A stretch of DNA of 64,000 nt, taken from positions 20,382,501 to 20,446,500 of the forward strand of contig NC_092580.1 in the NCBI RefSeq assembly GCF_037975245.1. Reading direction: 5' to 3'. Shown here piece after piece: positions 43,859-54,800 of the stretch. Position 1 is the first letter of the stretch. Each line of letters opens with the position of its first letter. The position numbers and the translations under genes are program-made. This DNA comes from Apostichopus japonicus (Eukaryota; Echinodermata; Holothuroidea; Aspidochirotida; Stichopodidae). The notes under the pieces were generated by a model, which was not told where the DNA came from, made no database searches, and saw nothing but the letters and a program-made list of their open reading frames with translations.

Positions 43859-43864
43859 AATAAA
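43859..43864 (+). terminator. Candidate polyadenylation signal AATAAA
   Basis: An AATAAA hexamer about 440 bp after the exon 4 stop codon, fitting the end of the Kazal/mucin transcript. A nearer signal was not searched exhaustively. Confidence 0.4.
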
Positions 43865-44402
43865 AGACGGAGATATAGTTGAAGCTATCATTTCACAATT
43901 ACACCGTCGTTGGTGCTATTTTTTTCAAGAAATTGTCAACATTAAGTCCGCCTTTTCATATATTCCCAGTAACCTATAAACAAGTGCATATACGTTTCTT
44001 TTCAATTTGACATACAATGGCGAATAATTGGACTTAGATGTTTCTACAATCTTCACACCCGGTCTATTTTTTTCTTTGCTTTTTGCTTTGTGTAATTCGT
44101 TTTTGTTTTAGTTTCTTTCTTTTTTAAACTTATTTTGATTTCAAATTGAGCTATAGTCGGTGCTACTAGGTACTGTGATCTTTGAGAAGAAGATGACGAC
44201 ATGACCAATGTATGAGTGCTGCAGTAAATGCCTTATTGGTTTCAATGTTGCACAATATAAACATAGAATATATTCAATACCTTTACCAGACTCGATCATA
44301 TCTTGACTTGTTCTTATAATTTGTTATGGTGAATTCGATGCTCATTAAAACAATAAAGCCACCAGTAAAGACCAAATTGTACAATACACACACACATATA
44401 TG

Positions 44403-44465
<63 letters not shown>

Positions 44466-44741
44466 TCGAAGCGCTTAAAGCGTCACGCTGAATGCACCAA
44501 ACTTTCTGCAGTATAAAGAGTACTTTCATGGGAGCATACATTGAGGATTACGTACCCTAAATAGGACATATTTTGAAAGTGGGCACTAGAATGCATTTCA
44601 AACTTTGAAAACGAATAAACATTGTTTCAATTTATACTATATTTTATGGGTAATCCTGAATGTCGTTACATTTGACTGGTTTTCCTTGTCAATCATGTTG
44701 AATCTAACATACCATAAAGCGACTAACTTTGACTAACTTTT
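43865..44741. other. Gene-free stretch with a TA microsatellite
   Basis: A CA/TA compound microsatellite at 44387-44463. Nothing else recognised. Confidence 0.45.
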
Positions 44742-45182
44742 CTTCTTCCCCCCTCCTTGTCCCCCACCCCCCCCCCCCATCACTCCTCTTCTCATAGCTC
44801 CCTTCCACCCTTTTTCTCCACACCTTTCTGTCTTTGTCCTTCTCCAGTTTATTCCCCACCCACTTGCCTTAATCCTCTCTTTGTCCCTCCAATGTTTATC
44901 TCCTACCTCTCCTCTTTCTCTGCTGGTTTCTTTCTTTCTTCTCTCCATCCCTTGTCTACTAATCCCCTTACATCTATCTCTTTGTGTTCACCATGCTCAT
45001 TTACCTGTCTGTATTCTGTGCATGTTTTTGTCTCTTCTGTTACTGTTACTTGTCATTTAGCCTTTGAAGAAGATCCTGCTAGAATCGAAAGGTCAGGCCG
45101 CCAACTTACTTTTACGCATTCTCTTACACAGGCTCTTTAGTGGATAAGCAGTTTGCTAACAGTTTTATTTTATTTTGATACC
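44742..45182 (+). mobile_element. Penelope-like element 3' end with hammerhead-like motif
   Basis: A pyrimidine-rich region (44742-45000) leads to TTTGAAGAAGATCC, TGCT, AGAATCGAAAGGTC (45060-45094). This order of TGAAGA, short stem and GAAA...GTC resembles the hammerhead ribozyme carried by Penelope-like retroelements. The flanking GCCT (45060-45063) and AGGC (45095-45098) can pair as helix I. The first core C is T here and helix II has a mismatch, so catalysis is doubtful. The remainder ends in GTTTTATTTTATTTTG. Confidence 0.5.
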
Positions 45183-45276
45183 ATAAAGCGACTATAAAGT
45201 TTGCTACTTTTCAAATATGTATATAGTGTCATCCTTGATTATGAAGAGATCAAATAATCGTTAAGTTGTAAACACT

Positions 45277-45369
45277 GACTTATAGTCAAAATAAAATAAA
45301 ACTGTTAGCAAACTGCTTATCCACTAGAGAGCCTGTGTACGAGAATGTGTAAAAGTAAGTTGGCCTGAC
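45277..45369 (-). repeat. Inverted copy of the Penelope-like tail
   Basis: The reverse complement of about 45091-45182, stopping exactly at the GTC of the hammerhead-like motif. A third, forward piece starts immediately at 45370. Confidence 0.75.
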
Positions 45370-45393
45370 GTCAGGCCAACTTACTTTTACACA
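45346..45393. repeat. Perfect 48-bp palindrome
   Basis: Two 24-nt arms (TGTGTAAAAGTAAG, then TTGGCCTGAC, and its inverse) meet at GAC|GTC with no spacer. The centre is where two copies of the Penelope-like tail join head to head. Confidence 0.9.
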
Positions 45394-45426
45394 CTCACTT
45401 ATAGTGAATACGACCTGCTCCTCTGA

Positions 45427-46079
45427 CAAGGGCGGCGGAACCGGGGGGGGGGGGGGCACGTGCCCCCCCACTTTTCCTCAGGTTAAAAATGTGCCCTTTT
45501 TCTACATAAAAATTGAGGTGTCTCAAGATAGCAAGAGGCCAGGGAACCAGAATGAACACTCGGGAAGGGCCGCTTCCGGGCATCTGAGGGGTTTGTAAAA
45601 CCAAAAATTTTCTTGTACGCTCCGCGCCAACCGATGGTGGCGCTCCGCTCAGATAGTCGTGCATATAACTTTGCAAATCCTGGCTACGCCCCTGACTTTT
45701 AATGAATTTCTGTGGGTCAAACTCAAAGCTATTTCGAATGGAAAAATTTGTTAAGATATTAACAAGGAAAAAACTCTAATTCGGAAGATTCCTACATTAG
45801 CAACTAGCATGATTTCACCTCATTTTGTCTCAAAAGAAAACTTATTCCTTGTTTCCCAATTTGCACATTGGATATTGCAGTGCTAGTATGCATATTTTCC
45901 TTGAGGGGGGGGGGGGGGGCGTTGATGGAGTGATGTGTATACGCAAATAAGATAATACAATAAGAGTTATAAAGGGTACTAAATATCAGGCTGCATCAGT
46001 CCAATCGAATTTCTGCAAAGTGCCCTTTGATGTCGGTGCCCCCCCCCCCCCCAGATTAAAAGTGCTTCCGCCGCCCTTG
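45427..46079. mobile_element. hAT-type MITE, family 1, copy 1
   Basis: The 653-bp element starts CAAGGGCGGCGGAACC and ends (reverse complement) CAAGGGCGGCGGAAGC. It is flanked by a perfect 8-bp duplication, TCCTCTGA (45419-45426 and 46080-46087). Internally it has poly-G tracts and the GGTGGCGCTCCGCTC core. It is highly similar to 52455-53088 and encodes no transposase. Confidence 0.95.
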
Positions 46080-46210
46080 TCCTCTGACGTATATATGCAG
46101 TGCAGTATACTTACACAACTCTTCGGTACAAAAAGGTACGTTTAGTTCCAACTATAACTGTTAGTAAATATGACGGTGTAGGCCTAATGTCTAAGTCGTT
46201 ACCTATAGAG

Positions 46211-46542
46211 CATGGGGTTCCCTAACTGGGGTGTATGAACCCCCAGGGGATGCGTGAGTCCCATTCCAGGGGGTTCGTGAGACGTTTCTGAAAGTAAAAA
46301 CTTTAGTATAAATTTTTGTTGAACTAAAATCTGATATATCATATAATTAAGTAATGTACAAAAGTCGTACCTATCGACAAACTCTACAATATTACACTAT
46401 GAACTTGATCTTTTACGAAGCACTGTTATACGTACTATTATAGTATAATAATGACTCAGATCGTGTCTCGAAAGGTTGCGGGTTCGGGACAACTCTGACA
46501 TCCACAGAGGGTTCGTGGGGGGATAAAGTTAGGGAAACCCTG
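46211..46542. mobile_element. hAT-type MITE, family 2, copy 2
   Basis: The 332-bp element has ends CATGGGGTTCCCTAACT and, reverse-complemented, CAGGGTTTCCCTAACT. It is flanked by a perfect 8-bp duplication, CTATAGAG (46203-46210 and 46543-46550). It is shorter than copy 1 at 26164 and inserted into a local tandem repeat. Confidence 0.93.
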
Positions 46543-46645
46543 CTATAGAGGTATGGTGTGTACGGTAACTTCGCGTCTTCCTAACTTCGTTACCTATAGA
46601 GGTATGTTGGGTACGGTAACATCGCGTGTTCCTAACTTCGCGTTC
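46543..46645. repeat. Short tandem repeat interrupted by the MITE
   Basis: Two ~52-bp units with CTATAGAGGTATG, TACGGTAAC and CCTAACTTCG. A further unit start (GTTACCTATAGAG) lies left of the MITE at 46198-46210. Confidence 0.7.
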
Positions 46646-46744
46646 TGTGTTATACATATGTATAGTTGAACTGGTATAGACACTGGTATAGTTTCTGTGT
46701 TCGTAAGTCAAGGTGAAGCCATTTTGGCTACGATACCGAAGGCT

Positions 46745-47015
46745 CGTTAACAATTGTATGTATGTATGTATGTATGTATTTTAAATCCTCCTGCGAGCAG
46801 GAACTCGCGAAGAAGCCATCATTGGCTTATCAAAGCTGCAAGCTGACCGAAGTCATTCTCTTAAATACATGTTTAACGTCCATGATTATGAATTGTCAAT
46901 TGTCGACAACGCTGTAACTAGACGACAAACTTTAATCTTTAGAGTGACTCGAACTCGGGACCTTATGATTGAAAGGCACCGGCGTTAACCACTGAGCTAA
47001 CGCTCCTTTCCAATC
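46745..47015 (-). mobile_element. tRNA-derived SINE
   Basis: The minus strand begins with a tRNA-like head at about 46938-47010: GAGCGTTAGCTCAGTGGTTA (box A) and GAGTTCGAGTC (box B). It continues through a body ending CGAGTTCCTGCTCGCAGG and finishes in an (ATAC)n tail. Head, body and tail order is that of a tRNA-SINE. The cloverleaf is partly degraded. Confidence 0.75.
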
Positions 47016-48978
47016 TTGATTGTGTGCGTGTGTATGTGACGGCCAGCTTGTAAACATGATTTCTCAAGAAGCACAAGTTGAGTCAATGTCATGCTTGGTA
47101 GGTAGATGCCCAATGATGTGTAGATGTGCACTATTGTTTGTGAATCTCACCATTCATATTGATGAGTGAGCGTGGCTTAAGGTAAAATTCTTAAAGGCTT
47201 TGCACCACACTTAATTGCTCTCATTGATTTACACACTAAAGTCGTCATTTTCCAAGGCCGCTAGAGTATATAGAGAAGTTTTTAACTGGCATATCCAACC
47301 CACCACATGATGGCTGATGGCTTGGGCTATAACAGCACATTCAACTTTTGCCACCATGACCGTTTAGATTTTGAGCTAGAAGAGCTCAAAGATTAGCATA
47401 ATCCCCCCCCCCCCCACTCCAAAGAAGCATTACATTAGTTGCCTTGCTGCTGATATCAAAATAGAGGGCACCCTCTATTAAAGCCTATTGAAAAATATTT
47501 AAGCCTTCTCCACAATTGATTGTATAATGACCAAAACAGCACAGCTTAAATACCTGCTGTTTACTATAAAGTGTTCAACATGCTAAATACCTGGATCTGG
47601 ATCAAATTGGCACACCCTGTACCACGACTATAAATATAGGATTTAAAGTTTTCTTGCAGGAAATGTAGCACTTGACAGGGTAACATATTCATGTACACCA
47701 AATATCTGACTGAGTTGCATGGAAGCAATATTCACTGAAGAAACAGGTCATATATTTATTAATGACTGCCAGAAACATTTACTGATCTACATAATCGTTA
47801 AAACAGAGAAGGAATAGAGGGACGGCTGCCCCCCCCCCCCCCTCGTACGATAAGGTAAGAGAATGCCTACCCACCCATTTTCTAATTAGGAAAGCACTCC
47901 TCGACGTTGTTGAATAATTCAGCTGAATCCTTTGAATGCGCTAAAAGTGAAACAGTCAATCAAACAATCACTTTTAATTGTCATACTCATTGAACTACCT
48001 TGAAAAATGTACTAAAGCTATTAGAAAATACACATATTATAAATAACGAGTTCTTAAACAAACATTAATGGTCACCACGTGTTACATAAAACGCTCTATC
48101 CTAGATACAAACTGCTTTCCCCTCAGTCGGAATAACTGAAGCACATCTTTCACCGAATCATGTATTATTTTAGTATAGAGAAGCAGTAGGATCATATCTC
48201 TTTCCTGTGTTTGAAATTCTTGTCGCTTCCGATTGTTTAGGTTTTAAAGCTATGGATAAAAGTGATGGCGTACTTACATAATATGATGCAGAGCCGTCTC
48301 TATATACGGCTCTGATATGATGGTAATGGTAAAGGTCTACCAGTAGGTTTTCCCAAGGTTAACGCGCTCTGGTTGGAACTGTTTAAATACCAGGTGCGTA
48401 GCAACCACATGACATACATGACTGATTTTTAGGGGTCAGATGGATTTACCAGAAATCAAGCAAGAAATCAAGCTTTTCATCACGATTTCCTTTCCTTATA
48501 TTCACTATATACATAAAACTAAGTAAAACGTAGGCAAAACTGCAAAAAGCTTTATATTATATTTTTCGGCGAAAAACATGGTTTATCGGTTGATAAACAT
48601 GATATTTGACCGATAATCCATGTTTTTCGATTTTTGATCATTTGGCTTGCCATACTCGTCTGACTCCGAAATAGTTGCTTTGGCTCTGAGAATCTCTTGT
48701 TACAATTGAGCTAATGAAATCGGCATTCATCAGGCGTATGCATGGCTACGCCCCCCCCCCGGGCCCCCCTCACAACGGTAGCAAGACTGCGTGCTTGCCT
48801 GGTTGCTCTGTTTGTTAGACTTGTGACGTATTTGACTTTGTCTATGACCTTTCTTTCTCAACAGATGAAGTGAAATACTGTAGGTGAACTTCCTGACATA
48901 TTGCTCTGTGCGGCTGTGTACGATGCAAGTACAAATCATATAGAGCAGAATATAATTCTTAGTATATAAACATATTCG
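47016..48978. other. Gene-free stretch
   Basis: No supported exon. C homopolymers lie at 47404-47416, 47830-47842 and about 48751-48776. A fragment of the dispersed repeat also found near 6120 lies at about 47215-47310. Confidence 0.45.
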
Positions 48979-49860
48979 TACAAAATGGCTCACTCAAAAC
49001 AGACTTCTTCAATAAACCCACGAACAAGCAGAGCTATACCTCAGTTACCAAGCAGCCTATAGCTTTCGCCATCCACGTCATAGTATACTAGAAACGCCCC
49101 ATACAGACAAGCGTTGCGCATTCGACGCATTTGCTCCTCTGAAATCGACTTTGATTTTCGAAGCAACGATCTGTCACAACATAGCCTATATACCTTCTCA
49201 ACAGACAGTATTTTCGGGGTTCTTTTGAAAATGCCATAGAAAAGGCCAAAGGCAAACCCCGCAGTGAAACATTCGTGTACAAAACTCGTCAAATCAGTTC
49301 CAAAAGGGTACCGTCGGTTATTGGATTCCACCCTGGTCTCCAACCACTTGTTAAATACCATTCAAAAGAATGTTCATATACTTCAAAGCACCGAACGTCT
49401 GAAATCAGTTTTCTCAGAACCACCTATCATTTCATTAACAAGAAACATACCGGACATTTTAGTTCAGAAATCTTCTTTAGGATGACACCCCATCAGGGGC
49501 AAACAAAATAGAAAATACATAGTATCATTGCAAGACTTGCTGTCTACTGCTTTCTGCTGGGTCCTTTCGGAACAACCAAACTCCACGAACGTTCCGAATA
49601 TGGCAGAAAGTAAAAATTGCCTCTCTAAATATGTAACTTACTTCATCTACTATAACTGCAATAATTGCAACGTACACTACGCTGGAGATTCGAAAAACAC
49701 TCTAAGAATGAGAATGAATCAACATTGATTAAAACAAAAGAAGATCATCGAACCTGTTGCAAATCACTTCAGTCTCCCAAATTATACTCGATTGAGAATT
49801 TACGTGCTATTGCCATTACATACGTTTCACGCGTTGAGCGATCATCAGATTACTTTTATA
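48979..49860 (+). mobile_element. Decayed Penelope-like element: RT C-terminus plus GIY-YIG
   Basis: Broken plus-strand reading frames show the order typical of Penelope-like retroelements. SLKTDFFNKPTNKQSY comes first, then APYRQALRIRRICSSE, both characteristic of the end of the reverse transcriptase. KRVPSVIGFHPGLQPLVKY and NVHILQSTERLKSVFSEPP follow, then a GIY-YIG endonuclease segment (VTYFIYYNCNNCNVHYAGDS, KNTLRMRMNQH) and VANHFSLPNYT. Several frameshifts and a stop after NQH make it non-functional. The catalytic YxDD part was not found upstream. The copy stops at a (TA)n tract. Confidence 0.85.
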
Positions 49861-49888
49861 CATATACATATATATATATATATATATA

Positions 49889-50262
49889 TGAATGAAAATC
49901 GTAATGAGTTGGAAATCAAGAACAGTGAAAAAACTTTCAGCCTCCACCGGGATTCGAACCACGGGCCTTCCGCTCTGTACGCGGACACCCTAACCACTAG
50001 GCTATGGACGCTGATTGTAAGTCCAGAGGTTCGAAACCGGTAAGGAAGGTCGTAATTCCACTGTAGGCGTTTGTCACCTGTATCGAACAATACTAGTTCT
50101 GTTTTTGGTGACATATTTTGCCTTACTCTAGAGATCAAACATGATGCTGACCAACTCGAAATCATTTGTGATTCCTAAAGCCGGATCTCGAAAGAGATAC
50201 TTTGAACAGACTTTATGTTAATGCAATGGAGGTAAACGACAAAGGCAAATGAATATATATAT
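49889..50262 (-). mobile_element. tRNA-containing SINE-like repeat, third copy
   Basis: Same ~370-bp unit as 14483-14850. The tRNA-like segment at 49940-50011 (72 nt) has acceptor arms GCGTCCA/TGGAGGC and a perfect anticodon stem TCCGC/GCGGA around loop GTACAGA. The T stem carries a substitution. Confidence 0.75.
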
Positions 50263-50263
50263 A

Positions 50264-50369
50264 TGAATGAAAATCGTAATGAGTTGGAAATCAAGAACAG
50301 TGAAAAAACTTTCAGCCTCCACCGGGATTCGAACCACGGGCCTTCCGCTCTGTACGCGGACACCCTAAC

Positions 50370-50373
<4 letters not shown>
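50264..50373 (-). mobile_element. tRNA-containing SINE-like repeat, fourth copy (truncated)
   Basis: A second tandem unit, cut inside the tRNA-like part (after CACCCTAACCACTA) by a TA microsatellite. Confidence 0.7.

Positions 50374-50439
<66 letters not shown>
50374..50439. repeat. (TA)n microsatellite
   Basis: About 66 bp of TA that replaces the end of the fourth tRNA-like unit. Confidence 0.95.
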
Positions 50440-50442
<3 letters not shown>

Positions 50443-50854
50443 GTGCCTCGCATCTATAAGTTTTAACGTGTGTCTCTACAATACAATGGCAATTTTTGCT
50501 GGTATCGGCCTACATGTATTTTTTTTCCGTAGGCACTGATCTACTTAATACCAGTACGAACGTTTGTGCGATGTATGGTAATGCTGAATTGTTGTTTGTC
50601 ACTTAATTGAAATATGACCCATAACCCTGATGTGTCTCTATAGTGAGATGCCAAATTGTTTGCTGGTATACACGTGATTTTCTTCCGTAGTCAATCTACA
50701 TTACACCAGCATGATATACATCAATAAATATGTTAAAATCTGTAACTCCGATTCAATTCATTAAAGTTCATATCCTTCGAAGCAAGTCACTCACTATTAT
50801 ATTCTACCCATTAGGTGTCTTTGCAATCTGATCGAAAATATTGTCACTATGCAG

Positions 50855-51026
50855 AATGGCTTGCGAATCCATAAACGAACGGATGGATGACAAAGATTCA
50901 ACTTCTTGTAAGGTGGAGCTGGAACTAGCTGTTGAGGACGATGGTATCATTATTAATGATGGGAAGTTACTGTATGGAGTAGATGAAACACCGACTTGGC
51001 CGACATTAATAATACTGATAGTTCAG
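50855..51026 (+). CDS. SLC23 nucleobase/ascorbate transporter, exon 1 (N-terminus, TM1 start)
   Basis: ATG at 50856 follows an acceptor-like CACTATGCAG, so a 5' UTR exon probably lies upstream. The 57 codons encode an acidic cytoplasmic N-terminus, then LLYGVDETPTWPTLIILIVQ. This matches the SLC23 pattern of Y-x-(I/V)-(D/E)-D-x-P-P-W leading into TM1. The exon ends GTTCAG|GTTTGT in phase 0. It joins exon 2 (55801), where the protein continues QNFLMMVSGIIGIPLLLAG. The six exons found (172, 158, 83, 53, 182 and 118 nt) form one frame of 255 codons. That is somewhat under half of a typical ~600-residue SLC23 protein. Confidence 0.9.
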
Positions 51027-51187
51027 GTTTGTATTTTCTTGCTCATGGGACATATCATTTAATTTATAGTTACAATATTGGTGTATATCCATACATATTA
51101 TACTGTTAAAGGCAATACAAATTTGATCTGCTCCTTCTTTCCAAGATTGAATAAGACAAAGGCCACACGAAGCAACAAAACATTTGT

Positions 51188-51541
51188 GGGACACAAAATG
51201 TTTTTGTGTTGAATTTAACTATTAATAGATATAGTTATATACAAGCTGTAACGATGTTCATCTCTTAGTTAAAAACACATGCATTATCATGGGTTATACA
51301 TGCAATATACAGCTGTAGGTGTTGCTGCATATCTTTTGTGTTTAGTTATTTACATTTACATTTTATTTTGGGACACAAAATGTTTTTGTGTTGAATTTAA
51401 CTATTAATAGATATAGTAATAAATACAAGCTGTAACGACGTTCATCTCTTAGTTAAAAAAAAAACACATGCATTATCATGAGTTATCCATGCAATATACA
51501 ACTGTAGGTGTTGCTGCATATCTTTTGTTAAGTTATTTACT
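51188..51541. repeat. Tandem duplication, ~182-bp period
   Basis: GGGACACAAAATGTTTTTGT and the following ~150 bp occur at 51188 and again at 51370 with few differences. Confidence 0.9.
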
Positions 51542-52101
51542 GATATTTGTAGACTTCCGTCAGTCTTACCCCCCACCTCTTCCCTCCCCACATAGCCCCA
51601 CCCTCTCCCCTCTCTGGAAAGTATACCTTGCATATAGTTAAAGATTGTTTTATCAGTATAATAAAACGTCAATGAATAATACTATGCATGGGCGGATGCA
51701 GAATTTGAGAAAAGATTGGGGGGGGGGGGGGTGGACGGGTATAAGTCCTGGAGTCGTTGAAGCGGACTCCCGTGTGGGAGAGTCCTAAGGTTCTTCCCTT
51801 TAAAAATAGAAAATGATATTCTAAACGCCAAAGGTTCATACTACGCCATATTTAGACCATTTGTCTAAATAATTACGTCCAAGCACAAGTTTGTTGTAAT
51901 ATATACTATACCGCTGATAGTTTGTGACGTTACATGGGAGGGAGGAGGGGGGGGGGTGTGCCCCCACACAATTAATTTATTCTTCATCAAAAAAGTCTCA
52001 AAGGCTAAAATATTGGAGATTCAGGCTCTACATTTTATAATCATTCCTGCTCATAGTCGTACGAGGCGGGGGGGGGGGCAGGGGGGCAGACTGCTCCCCA
52101 A

Positions 52102-52256
52102 ATTTCCAGAGGACAAGAAATTCGGGCAAAAGTCCTGAAAAATTCGGGCAGCCTAAGAGGAGAAAAAATATAGATATATATATCTATATATTTTTTTTCT
52201 CTTAGGCTGCCCGAATTTTTCAGGACTTTTGCCCGAATTTCTTGTCCTCTGGAAAT
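52102..52256. repeat. Near-perfect inverted repeat (hairpin)
   Basis: Arms of about 70 bp (starting ATTTCCAGAGGACAAG) are separated only by a short AT-rich centre around 52168-52190. The word GCCCGAAT recurs downstream to 52360. Confidence 0.9.
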
Positions 52257-52454
52257 ATATATATATATATAAATATGCAGAAGCTTGCCCGAATTTTTTT
52301 CAAATTTTTGCCCGACAATTCCATGATTTTCTTTATTTAGCATCATGCTGCCCGAATATTTCCGTGTAACACCATCGTAAGCGCAGTTCATCTGGGCTAC
52401 CACCCTTTTTGCACGATCAATTTTTTTTCTAACTAGTCAATTGTATACCTGGAC

Positions 52455-53088
52455 CAACGGCGGCGGAACCGGGGGGAACAGGGGGACGTGCCCCCCCCCC
52501 ACTTTTCCTCAGGTTAAAAATGTGCCTTTTTTCTACATAAAAATTGAGGTGCCTCAAGTTAGCAAGAGGCCAGGGAACCAGAATGAATACTCGAGAAGGG
52601 CCGTTTCCGGCCATCTGAGGGGTTTGTAAAAACCCAAAATTTTCTAGTACGCTCCGCGCCAACCGACGGTGGCGCTCCGCTCAGCATACAACTTTGCAAA
52701 TCCTGGCTAAGCCCGTGACTTTTAATGAATTTCTGTGGGTCAAACTCAAAGCTATTTTGAATGGAAAAAATTTGTTAAGATATTAACAAGAAAAAACTTT
52801 AATTCGGAAGATTCCTACATTAGCAACTAGCATGATTTCACCTCATTTTGTCTCAAAAGAAAACTTGTTCCTTGTTTCCCAATTTGCGCATTGGATATTG
52901 CAGTGCTAGTATAGGCATATTTTCTTTGGGGGGGGGGGGCGTTGATGGAGTGATGTGTATACGCAAATAAGATAATACAATAAGAGTTATAAAGGGCACT
53001 AAATGTAAGGCTGCTTCAGTCCAATCGAATTTCTACAAAGTGCCCTTTGATGTCGGTGCCCCCAGATTAAAGTGCTTCCGCCGCCTTG
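52455..53088. mobile_element. hAT-type MITE, family 1, copy 2
   Basis: The 634-bp element has ends CAACGGCGGCGGAACC and, reverse-complemented, CAAGGCGGCGGAAGC. It is flanked by a perfect 8-bp duplication, ACCTGGAC (52447-52454 and 53089-53096). It is a close sister of 45427-46079. Confidence 0.95.
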
Positions 53089-53469
53089 ACCTGGACACCC
53101 CCAACTGAGTGTATATAAGAAACATTTTCTTTTTCATGGATGGTGGGGTGTGGGGGGGGGGGAGTGCCTACAAGCCTAGTAGTACAGGTTTATCATATTC
53201 TTGTTACATTTTATACTGTTTTGTAAGACAAATTGCAGTCTCACCCGGCACAGCGACATTATCCCGCCTACGTGTCGTTGAACAATATATGTTTTTCTGG
53301 AGATAGCTGAGTACTGTGTTAAAATAATAAATAAGGTAACTAAATAGGAGCTTAAAAAATATACTGTCCCATTTTTCCCCTTCAAAGTGATGTTACCATT
53401 TTTTCTTCTTCTAATTTACCAAATTTTTGGGGAAGTGTAAATTTCTAAAACGTGAGATTATAAAATAAA

Positions 53470-53660
53470 GAATGTTTAGATGCAACTTGCAAGGCCTCAG
53501 AAGTGCCGTTTCCGGCAATCTGAGAGGTATTGTTTGCCAAAAAAAAATTTGTACGCTACGCGCCAACCGATCGTGGCGCTCCGCTTAGATAGTGTCACGG
53601 GAACTTTCGGGCACAAAAAGTTCTGCCCCCCCAAACTGAAATGGTCCCGTACGCCTATGT
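53470..53660 (+). repeat. Fragment of the hAT-like core family
   Basis: Contains CAACTTGCAAGGCCTCAGAA, CGTTTCCGGCAATCTGAG, CGTGGCGCTCCGCTTAGATA and the end TACGCCTATG. These are shared with parts of 21800-21975 and 22500-22680. Ends not resolved. Confidence 0.6.
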
Positions 53661-54255
53661 TCCTGCTCCACCCCATGACAAACAAATCGTTGTCCTTCAG
53701 AGGTTATAAACTTTCAAAATGTATTAGCACTTCATATTGGCACTCCGTGTATTAAGCCTTGAAGCGAGCAATATGGTGTCAACGTAGCAAAGACATCTGT
53801 GAGGTGTAAAGTCCCATATTATAGTTTTGAACGATATGAGTGACTAATAACCTCAGATTCTTCTCATCCGTTTCTTGAACACTCTATATGACATTGTAAC
53901 AATGTTGGTATATATAGGCCTATGTGTATAGGCCTAAAAATAGTCACGTATGAAGATTGTTTCTTCAAAGTCGAAATATGCCATTTTCAGAGTTGTAACA
54001 ACAGACTGAAAGTTATATCCAAAAATAGCTGAATTTATTAACGGCAAACTGTTCAATTCATTGAACACAACAAGTTACGTGAAACAGTGGATAACTTTGG
54101 TTGTGTGTGGATGAGCAATCTAATCTATACCCTCCGTGCCGTACCTCCCCCTAATGCTGCTACATCCAGGAAGAGGTAAAGCCCCTGCTACACCCCTCTC
54201 ATCGCTTCGACCCATGCTTCACGTCCTCATGCAGAAATTATCTCTAGCTTAAGGC

Positions 54256-54335
54256 ACAGTCACTATAGGGTAACCTTAATTAACAAAGTCACTTTAGGGT
54301 AACCTTAATTAACTATAGGGTAACCTTATTTAACC
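54256..54335. repeat. Short tandem repeat
   Basis: Three units built on ATAGGGTAACCTTAATTAAC, with CAAAGTCACT inserted between two of them. Confidence 0.8.
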
Positions 54336-54596
54336 ATAATTATCTTGAACCCTTGTAAACATTTTAACACCATTCAGAATATAACAATTCTAACAACAGG
54401 ACTGAAGAAGATAATCGTAACAATGCCAATAAATTATACTGAACAATTATGTGTCACTTTGTTGTTGCTGATGTCACTTTAAGTCTCTTTCGACGTTTGT
54501 CAGAAAATACATTTTAGCCTTTTGTTGTTATCTGGGGGTGGGGGTGGGGACGTGAGTATGTATCATTTTTTCAAGCAAGTCGGGGAGCAATATTTT

Positions 54597-54800
54597 AGCC
54601 ATGTCGCACCGTTGTTATGGAACAAGTTACCATCAGAAATACGAAGCCTTACCTCTATATCAGCACTTTCAAATCAGTGTTAAAGACGTTTTATTTCAAA
54701 CAAACTTATGGTTAAGTGTTTTCAATTGTATTTTGTACCGTATATGTTTTGTTAAGCGCATTGAACCCTGGGATTTTGCGCTAAATAAAAAAATATAACA
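54597..54800 (+). mobile_element. CR1/L2-like LINE 3' end fragment
   Basis: Frames read APLLWNKLPSEIRSLTSISA and, after a frameshift, KSVLKTFYFKQTY, the conserved end of CR1/L2-type ORF2. The tail GTTAAGCGCATTGAACCCTG through TTTGCGCTAAATAAAAAAAT resembles the tail at 37510-37590. Confidence 0.75.

Noticed and set aside
44733-45140. ORFs rich in Ser/Pro or Lys/Glu/Gly
   Set aside because: They arise from a CT-rich simple tract upstream of the Penelope-like tail.
49041-49361. 106-codon minus-strand ORF
   Set aside because: The plus strand here encodes recognisable Penelope-like reverse-transcriptase and linker motifs (APYRQALRIRRICS), so the minus ORF is a shadow.
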